Origin: Candidatus Aminicenantota bacterium | GTDB lineage: Bacteria > Acidobacteriota > Aminicenantia > Aminicenantales > Aminicenantaceae | DNA length: 64,000 bases | Assembly (NCBI GenBank): GCA_016927475.1 | Contig: JAFGMO010000082.1 | Coordinates: forward strand, 1 to 64,000 | Direction of reading: 5' to 3' | In this document: one piece after another, positions 1 through 8,198 of the stretch | Position numbering within the stretch: the stretch's first letter is position 1 | How the letters are laid out: every line of letters starts with the position of its first letter | Made by a program: the position numbers and the translations under genes | Notes under the pieces: model-generated | The model's input: only the letters and a program-made list of their open reading frames with translations | The model's database searches: none | Told to the model about the DNA's origin: nothing

Positions 1-2334
1 AAATTCTTTGGATATGTGTTTGATGATGTTCGAAACGGTCGCACCAAGCACCTTTCGTATTCCTATTTCTTTGGTGCGCTGTTCGGCTGTGTAAGAGGAC
101 AGGCCTAATATCCCGAGACAGGAAATAAACAGAGCAAGGGCTGTGAAGACGGTTACGATCTTTCCGATGGCCTGTTCAGTGCGGTACTGGTTTTTAATGG
201 TCTCGTCCAGAAAAAAATATTCAAAGGGGTACTCTGGATAGATTTCTTTCCACTTGCTTTCCAGAAAAGACAATGTGTCAGACACGTTATGGGGGGATAT
301 TCGGACACAGGCTTGTTGAAACCAATTGGGATCGATCCTCATGGCCATGGGAATGATTTTGTTGTGAAGGGATTCAAAATGGTAGTCCTCGACAACACCG
401 ATAATCCTTCTCTTTGAATCCCAAACTTGAAGCTCCTTTCCGATGGGATCTTCCATTTCCATGGCTTTTACGGCGGCCTGATTGACCACGTAGGCATCGG
501 CGGCGTCCGTGGAGTATTCCTTTGAAAAAAACCTGCCTTGAGCCATTTTAAGGCCGAAGGTATTCAAATAATCATAGTCCACGTTCGTCATGACCATCTT
601 CACCTGCTGGTTTGTCTTGCCCTCCCAATGGACATCCCCGTATCCTGCGTTAGACATCCACCTGTAAGGAGCGATATCCGTCAATGTTATCCCTTTAATA
701 TGGGAATGGGACAGCCACTCTGTTTTGATGGACTGAATATTCCGATTGATTCTTGAGCCGATGCTGAAATAAACGATATTATCCCTATCAAATCCCACAT
801 CACGCTCTTTCAGATAATGGACCTGCCTGAATACCATCAGCGTGCCGAGGATCAGGAAAACGGATAAAGAAAATTGGAGCACAACCAAAACCCTTCTGAA
901 AAACGCCCCTTTACCGCCGCTCATCCATTTTCCTTTAAGCACCTTAACCGTTTGAAACCTGGAAAGCACGAAAGAAGGATAGCTGCCGGCCAACAATACC
1001 GTGAGAAAGATAATCCCAAACATGCCAAGGATCATCGTTCTCTGGAACAGCAGTTCCCATGTGAAACTTTTTCCGGTCAGGTTGTTAAACACCGGGAGAA
1101 ATAAAAAAACGAGTCCCAAAGCCAAAACGGAAGCAATCACTGTCAACATCAAAGATTCACCGAAGAACTGCCGGATAAGATTTTCCCGGCAGGCACCGAC
1201 GGCCTTGCGGATGCCCACTTCTTTGGCTCTATTGGATGACCTGGCGGTTGTCAGGTTGATGAAATTGATAGAGGCGATAAGCAGGATGAAAAAAGCCAGA
1301 GCGGAAAAAAGATAAACATAAAGGATGGTTCCTCCCGTGTCGTTCAGCGGATTGAGGTGCATCCGCGTGATCGGCTGAAGAGACAGAGTCCGTTTGTCTT
1401 GATGGCGGTGTTTTTCCACAACATCGGAAATCTTGGCGTCGACAGATCGCACGGGTGTGTTTCTAGCGAGCTGTACATAGGTACGTATATTGTTGACTTT
1501 CCATGTGTTAAGATTTCTGTTCATAGCTTTTGCCAAAGCCATCGGCAGAATGTACTGAAAATCCATGTGCGACTGGGAGGGATAGTCTTCAAAGATTCCT
1601 GTGACCTTCATGTCGAGTCTGGTGTTGAAGGTCAATGTTTGACCTAGGGGATTGGAGCTTCCGAATAACTTCTCAGCAACCTCTTCCGACAGAAGAATAG
1701 ATAAAGGATGATTGAGAGCCGTTTCTGGATCACCCTTCAACAAGGGAATCGTGAACATTTTCAGAAAATCCGGATCGACCATGACTCCGTCTTCTTGATA
1801 GATCTCTTTATCCTCATATTTAAAGAGGTTTTTCCCTTGTCCCGAATAGCGGGACGTGTGAACGACCTCGGGATACTCCGCCTTCAGATAGGGGGATAAG
1901 GCCGTAGGGGTGACCGTGCTGCCGTTGCTGAACGTGGCCACGTATAAATCTTCGGCATTTTCATGAAACCGGTCGTAGCTCAGCTCATCCTGAACCCAAA
2001 GCAAAATCAAGATACAGCAGGCAATGCCGATGGCCAAACCGGCTGTGTTGATGAAACTATAACCTTTGTGTCTGAGAAAGTTTCTAAGTGCGATCTTGAA
2101 ATAGTTTTTAAACATGATTGTTCTCCAAATCATCATGCGGACTATACATCGAGGAATAACGACTAGAGCATGAAACCAGATCCATCGTACGGCCCCGGCC
2201 CTGCCCCGGTATTTTAGGATTCCGGTAAATTCCTCTTCAATATCCCCGAAGTAAGCCTCGTTGTTTTCGAATGACTGGCAGCGCTTTAGCAGCCAGTAAG
2301 GAAATCTTGGTATCCGGTTCTTTCGTTCATCCAT
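1..2334 (-). CDS. ABC transporter permease (FtsX/MacB-like, with N-terminal permease-prefix segment), 3' end outside the window
   Basis: Open minus-strand frame from ATG at 2334 (MDERKNRIPRFPYWLLKRCQSFENNEAYFGDIEEEF...MFKNYFKIALRNFLRHKGYSFINTAGLAIGIACCILILLWVQDELSYDRFHENAEDLYV); typical FtsX/MacB permease N-terminus; start overlaps PadR stop. Confidence 0.85.
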   Translation of the reverse strand, partial: MDERKNRIPRFPYWLLKRCQSFENNEAYFGDIEEEFTGILKYRGRAGAVRWIWFHALVVIPRCIVRMMIWRTIMFKNYFKIALRNFLRHKGYSFINTAGLAIGIACCILILLWVQDELSYDRFHENAEDLYVATFSNGSTVTPTALSPYLKAEYPEVVHTSRYSGQGKNLFKYEDKEIYQEDGVMVDPDFLKMFTIPLLKGDPETALNHPLSILLSEEVAEKLFGSSNPLGQTLTFNTRLDMKVTGIFEDYPSQSHMDFQYILPMALAKAMNRNLNTWKVNNIRTYVQLARNTPVRSVDAKISDVVEKHRHQDKRTLSLQPITRMHLNPLNDTGGTILYVYLFSALAFFILLIASINFINLTTARSSNRAKEVGIRKAVGACRENLIRQFFGESLMLTVIASVLALGLVFLFLPVFNNLTGKSFTWELLFQRTMILGMFGIIFLTVLLAGSYPSFVLSRFQTVKVLKGKWMSGGKGAFFRRVLVVLQFSLSVFLILGTLMVFRQVHYLKERDVGFDRDNIVYFSIGSRINRNIQSIKTEWLSHSHIKGITLTDIAPYRWMSNAGYGDVHWEGKTNQQVKMVMTNVDYDYLNTFGLKMAQGRFFSKEYSTDAADAYVVNQAAVKAMEMEDPIGKELQVWDSKRRIIGVVEDYHFESLHNKIIPMAMRIDPNWFQQACVRISPHNVSDTLSFLESKWKEIYPEYPFEYFFLDETIKNQYRTEQAIGKIVTVFTALALFISCLGILGLSSYTAEQRTKEIGIRKVLGATVSNIIKHISKEF

Positions 2335-2666
2335 CAGGGAAATTCCTTTCGGAATGACTCCTCATCGATACCCGCCCAAATCCGGTTATGCCGTTTGAAG
2401 GCCATTTCCAACGCTTTTATCCCCTCTTTTGTTATATGGAAAAGAACTTTTCTTTTTCCGCCCCGCACGGCTGACGGTTCCCCGAAATGTTTGGTGGCAT
2501 AACCCTTTCGGGTCAATTGGTCGAATGTGGTGTAGAGGGTGTTGTAAAAATAATCCCTGCCGCCGATCTCTTTGACTTTAGTCTTGATTTTAACCCCATA
2601 AGCGTCATCTTTGAGCCGCCAAACGGCCATCAAAACCAATTCTTCCAATTTTGTTAGTTCTTTCAT
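2334..2666 (-). CDS. PadR family transcriptional regulator
   Basis: 110 aa: LEELVLMAVWRLKDDAYGVKI...YNTLYTTFDQLTRKGYATKHFGEPSAVRGGKRKVLFHITKEGIKAL; translationally coupled to the permease. Confidence 0.9.
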   Translation of the reverse strand: MKELTKLEELVLMAVWRLKDDAYGVKIKTKVKEIGGRDYFYNTLYTTFDQLTRKGYATKHFGEPSAVRGGKRKVLFHITKEGIKALEMAFKRHNRIWAGIDEESFRKEFP

Positions 2667-2684
2667 TCTTTTGATCCTTCCGAT

Positions 2685-2722
2685 CGGGAATACCGATATT
2701 ATATTATACGGGAATACCGATA
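2685..2722. promoter_or_regulatory. Two direct copies of CGGGAATACCGATA flanking a TATAAT-like -10 upstream of padR (probable PadR operator)
   Basis: CGGGAATACCGATA at 2685-2698 and 2709-2722, 24-nt period; minus strand reads TATCGGTATTCCCG TATAATATAA TATCGGTATTCCCG, 19 bp upstream of the padR start. Confidence 0.65.
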
Positions 2723-3287
2723 AAATGGTTGTCGAGGATTTTTACTATGTTTGAATCCATGATCGTGTCGTTTCTGGTGTGCTACTTTTATCTCAGTAAG
2801 TCAGTGGTTAGGTATCAAGGAAAATTGTGAAGGATTTGTCGCTATCCAACGCACTGCTCTGGGGCCGTAAAGGGCAAAGTTCCTGGAGGTCCCTTGCAGC
2901 AGGATGTTATGTGATGCACGTTGACACCTTACCCAAAAGCTACTCGTAAGTTTCACAATGAGAAATTTCACAACCATGAATTTCCATTAGAAATTCGGAG
3001 TCCCCAATGGATATTAAAGGAGTCGAATACCACTTACAATATAAACAATAAAATACTAAGATTAAGCTGAAATTTTGCGGGGATTTTCGATGATATCACT
3101 CTATTACTGGACCCGAAAGGCTCTAAGACTTCGTTTTCCAGAACGATTCAAACACCCCAGGTTTCTTAATTGCTGATTTCTAGTACCAAAATGGTCGTTT
3201 TAAGCTTTATTTTAGCTTAGTAAATCAAGCTATTTACTCTATTTTCAACAGGATACTAAGGTCCGTCCCCCATTCTCCAACGGTGTA

Positions 3288-3878
3288 TCATTTACTGCCT
3301 GACTGAAGATTAACAACGTAAATAAATAATGTTTTACCTCGATTTGTATGATAACCGTCTTTAAATGGGGCCAAAAACTCATCAGACCAAGGTTCCATTG
3401 AACAGTCATTCACGTAACCACATACATTCATAGTGCATTCCGGTATAGAAAGTCTTACTACAAAATGCAGTATTTTTTTGCCTTTATTTTTAATCACCTT
3501 TCCGCTTACCTTATGAACGATTAGTTCGCCAGAAACATCCGGTGGGGGGCAGTTTTTTACAGGAGGGCATTTGTACGAATATTTGATATATTGCTTTACA
3601 AAATCGGATGTGTCACGATCAGAACGGTACATAGGGATAACAGGAAGGTAGTTTTTACTGCCTTCCTCTATTTCATAGTCTCCAATTATTTTGTTGCCCG
3701 TTATATGAAAAGGAACATAACAGCTGTATTCATGTGGCAAAGTCATCCCGCACTCACAGCTTTTATAAATAACCTGCAAATAACCAGTTGTTTCCTCCTT
3801 TCCATATGTTATTCCTGTAAAATTGGAAATTAGCAGGATTACAACCCCTATGAACACACTTTTTTTGAACATTATCAC
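3288..3878 (-). CDS. Secreted Cys-rich hypothetical protein
   Basis: 196 aa with signal peptide (FKKSVFIGVVILLISNFTGITYG) and multiple Cys (CECGM, CPPVKNCPPP). Confidence 0.6.
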   Translation of the reverse strand: MIMFKKSVFIGVVILLISNFTGITYGKEETTGYLQVIYKSCECGMTLPHEYSCYVPFHITGNKIIGDYEIEEGSKNYLPVIPMYRSDRDTSDFVKQYIKYSYKCPPVKNCPPPDVSGELIVHKVSGKVIKNKGKKILHFVVRLSIPECTMNVCGYVNDCSMEPWSDEFLAPFKDGYHTNRGKTLFIYVVNLQSGSK

Positions 3879-3885
3879 CTCTTGT

Positions 3886-4725
3886 TTACTTCTTAACCAG
3901 TTCCACCCTGCGATTCAACGCGCGGCCTTCCTCTGTCTCATTGGAGGCCACAGGAACCAAAGGGCCTACTCCATAAGGATCAAGCCTGCCCTGGGCTACT
4001 CCATATTTTGTTCCTAGGGCTTTTACAACAGCCTTGGCTCTTTCGAGGGAAAGTTGCATGTTGTAAGTGATTTTTCCGACATTATCGGTATGCCCAACCA
4101 CATATAGATTCAACTTGGAATTTTGTTTCAGAAGCTTCGATATCTCCTTCAGAGTCGGCTCGGACTCTGGTTTAACCGTGGCTTTATTAAAGTCAAAATG
4201 GATGCCGTAAACAGATGCATGTCCGGTTGAGCTTATATCGCGAGCAAGACTTTTGGCATCTGCAACAACTTCTTGCACCATTGCCTTTTTCTCTACAATT
4301 TTCAGTGCATATTCTCCCCCGGTTCTCGCATCTACATAAATCCACGTTATTTTCCCGTCCTTTTCCACCTTGAGCCATGCTTCATTTTTAGCTTCGTAAA
4401 CCGTCGAACCTCCAATCTCTTTTATGGCATTTTCATAGTTCCTGAGGACCTGAAGTTTGCCGGGAGCCTTCTTTTCTTCCTTGATCTGATAGTAAATGTC
4501 ATATATATGCCCCTCGACTTTAATACCTTCCCCTTCTTCATCTTTGAAATCAGCTTTGCCGAACTCCTTATATTCATAATCTGAAATGTAAAAGTTAGGC
4601 ATTCGGGTAAGCAGGGGGTGGTCTTTGCTGCCTGCCAAATCCTCCTGTGCAACGGATAGAATAGGTGTTAGTAACAGAGAAAATAAACATAAGCCTAAAA
4701 CAAAATAAATCTTCTTTTCCGCCAT
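3886..4725 (-). CDS. OmpA-family protein (DUF4892-like N-terminus + OmpA C-terminal peptidoglycan-binding domain)
   Basis: IHFDFNKATVKPESEPTLKEISKLLKQNSKLNLYVVGHTDNVGKITYNMQLSLERAKAVVKAL...GRALNRRVELVKK. Confidence 0.9.
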   Translation of the reverse strand: MAEKKIYFVLGLCLFSLLLTPILSVAQEDLAGSKDHPLLTRMPNFYISDYEYKEFGKADFKDEEGEGIKVEGHIYDIYYQIKEEKKAPGKLQVLRNYENAIKEIGGSTVYEAKNEAWLKVEKDGKITWIYVDARTGGEYALKIVEKKAMVQEVVADAKSLARDISSTGHASVYGIHFDFNKATVKPESEPTLKEISKLLKQNSKLNLYVVGHTDNVGKITYNMQLSLERAKAVVKALGTKYGVAQGRLDPYGVGPLVPVASNETEEGRALNRRVELVKK

Positions 4726-4768
4726 ACTATTCCTCCATTTATAATTATGTTAATGTCCATTCATTATT

Positions 4769-5028
4769 TAACCTGCATTATTCATAAATTTGGCCGACAA
4801 CAACAGATAATTTCAATAATAGATGTCATTTAATGGTGATTTTAGGTAAAAATGATAATGAAACATTTTCCATGACCTTTTTCAAGAAAATTTCGGCCAA
4901 ATTTACCCTTAGGGCGAGCCGATCTTCCCGCATCTGCTTTGTTGCAGCCTGTTCGCGGTGCCAAGCACAGCTTCACAGGCTGACGCCTCGCAGCTACGGC
5001 AAGCTTGACTCGTGAATAAAGCAGGTTA
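4769..5028. repeat. TIR element copy A: ~138 bp MITE-like part joined to a ~80 bp structured module, ending in the shared GCAGGTTA terminus
   Basis: Starts TAACCTGCATTATTCATAAATTTGGCCGACA (4769); internal part matches the reverse complement of 38085-38237; ends ...CTTGACTCGTGAATAAAGCAGGTTA (5028). Confidence 0.75.
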
Positions 5029-5087
5029 ACTGGCTTATCTTTCAGGCATGTAACTATTCGCTGCCTCATAGTATTACATTCGAAATA

Positions 5088-5153
5088 AGCGGCCAAAACC
5101 GCTTTGCAACTCAACAGACGGGCGGTTTTGGTCCGCTGGATTGAGTTGTTAGC
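5088..5153. repeat. attC-like complex inverted repeat immediately downstream of the ZIP gene
   Basis: AGCGGCCAAAACCGC (5088-5102) pairs with GCGGTTTTGGTCCGCT (5122-5137) with a single extrahelical base; AACTCAA (5108-5114) pairs with TTGAGTT (5141-5147); GTTAGC at 5148-5153. Confidence 0.45.
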
Positions 5154-5164
5154 AATATTTTTAT

Positions 5165-5869
5165 TTATCCAAATAATTTTGTGCCTATCATGCCTATGAG
5201 AAAACCTAACGTTGCTCCAAGAGCAGGTTCCCATTGTTTTTTCATTTTTGATAAAGGAGCAATATCTTGAAATATTAAATATAAAATACCACCTGCAGAA
5301 AATAACATGATTCCATTTGTGATTTTGATTTGGGTAAATAGAAGATATTTTCCGAGGATAGCACAAAAAACACCTAAAAAACTGAGAATAAAGAATACGA
5401 TTATAATATTTTGGGGAGAATGATTGTTTTTTCTGAGATCAAAATATGCGTTAAATGATTCTGGCAAATTCTGTAATCCTATAAAAAAAGCTAATAATAT
5501 CCCTAGATTCTGGTTATGCACAAAAATAGCACCTAAAGCAATTGCCTCAGGAATAAAATCCATTAGCATAGCCATCGTTTGAGCTAAAAGTCCCCCTTTT
5601 TCCTCTATAATTTTATCTAGAAAGAAAAAAACTATAGCTCCAGCAAAGAATATAATTGAAAAATTTGCAATAGAAAAGGATTCAATCCCTTTAGGGGTAA
5701 GTACAAACGCGATAGCAGCAATGAGTATCCCTCCGCCAAAAGCTACTGTCCAATGGAGAATATAAGATTCGATATTTTTTTTAAAGCATTTTTCAAAAAG
5801 TCTTCCTAAAAGGCCTCCTATAAATATAGTAATTCCAGCAAGGAGAGAATAAATAATAATTTTAATCAT
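5165..5869 (-). CDS. ZIP family metal transporter
   Basis: 234 aa multi-TM protein; MAMLMDFIPEAIALGAIF...GLQNLPESFNAYFDLR...SAGGILYLIFQDIAP; locally AT-rich. Confidence 0.8.
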   Translation of the reverse strand: MIKIIIYSLLAGITIFIGGLLGRLFEKCFKKNIESYILHWTVAFGGGILIAAIAFVLTPKGIESFSIANFSIIFFAGAIVFFFLDKIIEEKGGLLAQTMAMLMDFIPEAIALGAIFVHNQNLGILLAFFIGLQNLPESFNAYFDLRKNNHSPQNIIIVFFILSFLGVFCAILGKYLLFTQIKITNGIMLFSAGGILYLIFQDIAPLSKMKKQWEPALGATLGFLIGMIGTKLFG

Positions 5870-5934
5870 TTTATTTATCTTTTTCTAACTATTACTATAC
5901 AGCATTCTGTTTTTTAGGCAAATCTCCTAAATTT

Positions 5935-6198
5935 GCAGCGGAACGAAAAAAACACATAAACCAAGCAGACAGTATCCGATTTGTCAGCCTGATGTCACAG
6001 CTTCCCATTCTTGTTGATTATGAAAGCCCACGGAGGGTAATGTATGATCTTATAAGAGTAGGACGGTCTCACCGACTCTCGAGTTATGACGCATCCTATC
6101 TGGATTTGGCCATGAGGAAAGGATTGCCGCTGGCTACCCTGGATAAGAATCTGCACAAGGCGGCAAAATCAGTAAATGTACCGCTTTTGAAAGAATAG
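5935..6198 (+). pseudogene. 5'-truncated PIN-domain (VapC-like) toxin remnant
   Basis: In-frame AAERKKHINQADSIRFVSLMSQLPILVDYESPRRVMYDLIRVGRSHRLSSYDASYLDLAMRKGLPLATLDKNLHKAAKSVNVPLLKE matches the C-terminal half of VapC; no N-terminal catalytic Asp region or antitoxin seen. Confidence 0.6.
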
Positions 6199-6212
6199 AT
6201 GGTATATTCCAC

Positions 6213-6289
6213 TTCATTTTGTCGCTAACTTATGTGTTTCTCATTGGTTATACTGAAACCTGAGACCATTTTTGGGGCATCTTCCCGAA
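6213..6289 (+). repeat. Dispersed repeat copy 1 (core TCATTTTGTCGCTAACTTATGTGTT...TGGTTATAC)
   Basis: Matches the reverse complement of 12327-12397. Confidence 0.6.
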
Positions 6290-6312
6290 TGAAAACCGCT
6301 TCGAGCAAAGGC

Positions 6313-7296
6313 CTATTCAGACAGGACTTTTTTCAACTCTTCTTTGAAGGGAGGAAGAATCTGAAACAGGTCACCGACAACACCAAAATCGGCTACTTTG
6401 AAGATGGGCGCTTCATGATCTTTGTTGACGGCGACGATTTTTTTGGAAGAAGACATGCCGGCCAGATGTTGAATGGCTCCGGAAATGCCGATCGCCAGAT
6501 AGAGGTTTGGTGAAACCGTCTTCCCCGTCTGTCCGACCTGATGCTGATGGTCTATCCAGCCAGAATCAACCGCTGAACGGGAAGCGCCGACAGCGGAATG
6601 GGGAAGAAGCTTTGACAGGTCCCTGAGAAGATCGAAATTCTCAGCTCCTTTCATTCCCCTTCCTCCGGAAATAATGATTTCCGCTTCCGTAACATCAAGT
6701 TCGGAGCCTTCCTGTCGAACGATTTCTTCCAATTGCGCTTTGATCTGATTTTCCCCAATGGCAACCTCTTTTTTCACAATTTCTCCCCCGTTTTGCTGAG
6801 CCTCAACGAGCGGAAAAACGTTGGGCCGGAGGGTTGCGACTTGAGGGATTCCGCTCAATCCGACCGTAATAAAGGCTTTCCCTGCATAGATCGGCCTGAT
6901 AAAAGTGAGGCTTCCGTTTTGAACAGCGGTTCCGGTACACTCGGAGGCCATGCTTACTCCCATTTTTGCTGCGCATCGAGGAGCCAGATCTTTACCCATG
7001 GCTGTAGCGGAAAACAGAAGAATCTTCGGCTTGACTTCTTCGGCCAGGGTGAAAAGAGCCTGAGCATACCCGGAGGAAGAATAACGGCTGAGAAGTGAAT
7101 TCTCCAAAACGAATACTTTGGCCGCTCCGTAAGGAAGGGTTTCAGAAGCCAGGTTGTCCACTTCATGTCCGATGAGTACGGCACAAACCTCAAGCCCCAA
7201 CTCATCTGCACGCCTTTTTCCTTCAGACAAAGTTTCCAGGGAGGATTTTTTGACCTTGCCTTCACGATGTTCCATAAATACCAATATCATCTTCAT
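6313..7296 (-). CDS. etfA: Electron transfer flavoprotein alpha subunit
   Basis: 327 aa; SGGRGMKGAENFDLLRDLSKLLPHSAVGASRSAVDSGWIDHQHQVGQTGKTVSPNLYLAIGISGAIQHLAGM. Confidence 0.97.
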   Translation of the reverse strand: MKMILVFMEHREGKVKKSSLETLSEGKRRADELGLEVCAVLIGHEVDNLASETLPYGAAKVFVLENSLLSRYSSSGYAQALFTLAEEVKPKILLFSATAMGKDLAPRCAAKMGVSMASECTGTAVQNGSLTFIRPIYAGKAFITVGLSGIPQVATLRPNVFPLVEAQQNGGEIVKKEVAIGENQIKAQLEEIVRQEGSELDVTEAEIIISGGRGMKGAENFDLLRDLSKLLPHSAVGASRSAVDSGWIDHQHQVGQTGKTVSPNLYLAIGISGAIQHLAGMSSSKKIVAVNKDHEAPIFKVADFGVVGDLFQILPPFKEELKKVLSE

Positions 7297-7302
7297 CTCC
7301 TC

Positions 7303-8085
7303 TCAGATCACCTTGGCTTCCTCATGGAGGAACTGAACAAGCTGTTTCGCCAGATCCTGAGGTTCACCCTCGATCTTTCTTCCCGCCTGACGTTCCGGTG
7401 GGCTTTCCATCTTCAAAACGGATATTTGAGGCTTGATGGCCTCTTTATCCAGACCAAGTTCTTCCAAGGAAATAACCGGAATCTCTTTCTTTTTAGCCGC
7501 CATGATTCCCTTCAGCGTCTCATAGCGGGGCTCGTTCAATCCTTTCTGCGCACTGACCACCGCCGGCAACGGGAAAGAAATTTTTTCTGATGCGCCTTCG
7601 ATTTCTCTTAGCACAGACCCCTTGCTCCCTTCTATCTCCAAACTGGTCACGACATTCCCTTGAGGCAAATCCATAAGCTCGGCAACCATGGCAGGAATTT
7701 GGGCATTATCCGCTCCCACTGACTGTTTTCCAAAGAGAAGCAGGTCATAATCCCCGGCTTTGTTCTTGAGAAACTGGACAATGATCCGGGCCGTCCTTAA
7801 ACCGTCATAGGATTCAGGATTATCATCCTTAATGAGAACGGCTTCGTCCGCCCCCATTGCCAGGCATTTTTTCAGAATCGTCGTCGCCGCGTCAGATCCT
7901 ACAGAAACCACGGTTACTGTCCCTCCTTTGGCTTCTCTTATTTGAAGCGCTTCTTCAACAGCGTATTCATCATAGGGATTCAAGACAAAATTCAGCCCTT
8001 CTTCGATAATCCGAGCCTCATTATGAGCAATTTTGATTTTTGACTCCGTATCCGGCACTCTTTTTACGAAAACAAAAATATTCAA
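7303..8085 (-). CDS. etfB: Electron transfer flavoprotein beta subunit
   Basis: 260 aa; MNIFVFVKRVPDTESKI...LNPYDEYAVEEALQIRE...LLLFGKQSVGADNAQIPAMVAE. Confidence 0.97.
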   Translation of the reverse strand: MNIFVFVKRVPDTESKIKIAHNEARIIEEGLNFVLNPYDEYAVEEALQIREAKGGTVTVVSVGSDAATTILKKCLAMGADEAVLIKDDNPESYDGLRTARIIVQFLKNKAGDYDLLLFGKQSVGADNAQIPAMVAELMDLPQGNVVTSLEIEGSKGSVLREIEGASEKISFPLPAVVSAQKGLNEPRYETLKGIMAAKKKEIPVISLEELGLDKEAIKPQISVLKMESPPERQAGRKIEGEPQDLAKQLVQFLHEEAKVI

Positions 8086-8198
8086 ATGATCCTCCTTTTA
8101 TCAAAATATCTTTTTCCCCGCCCTTCGATATCCACGAGAAAAAACATAAAAAATGAATACCTTTCCCCATATGGGGCTCAAACGGCCTCCTGATTCAG

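Noticed and set aside
2723-3287. Possible degenerate IS element in the long padR upstream gap
   Set aside because: No TIRs, transposase fragment or repeat match to other parts of the window could be recognised
4769-5160. CRISPR array
   Set aside because: Repeats are inverted and single, with no regular direct-repeat/spacer pattern; no cas genes in the window
4842-5366. 174-aa minus-strand ORF in the track
   Set aside because: Runs through the repeat element and attC-like structure and overlaps the ZIP gene in another frame; no protein-like composition
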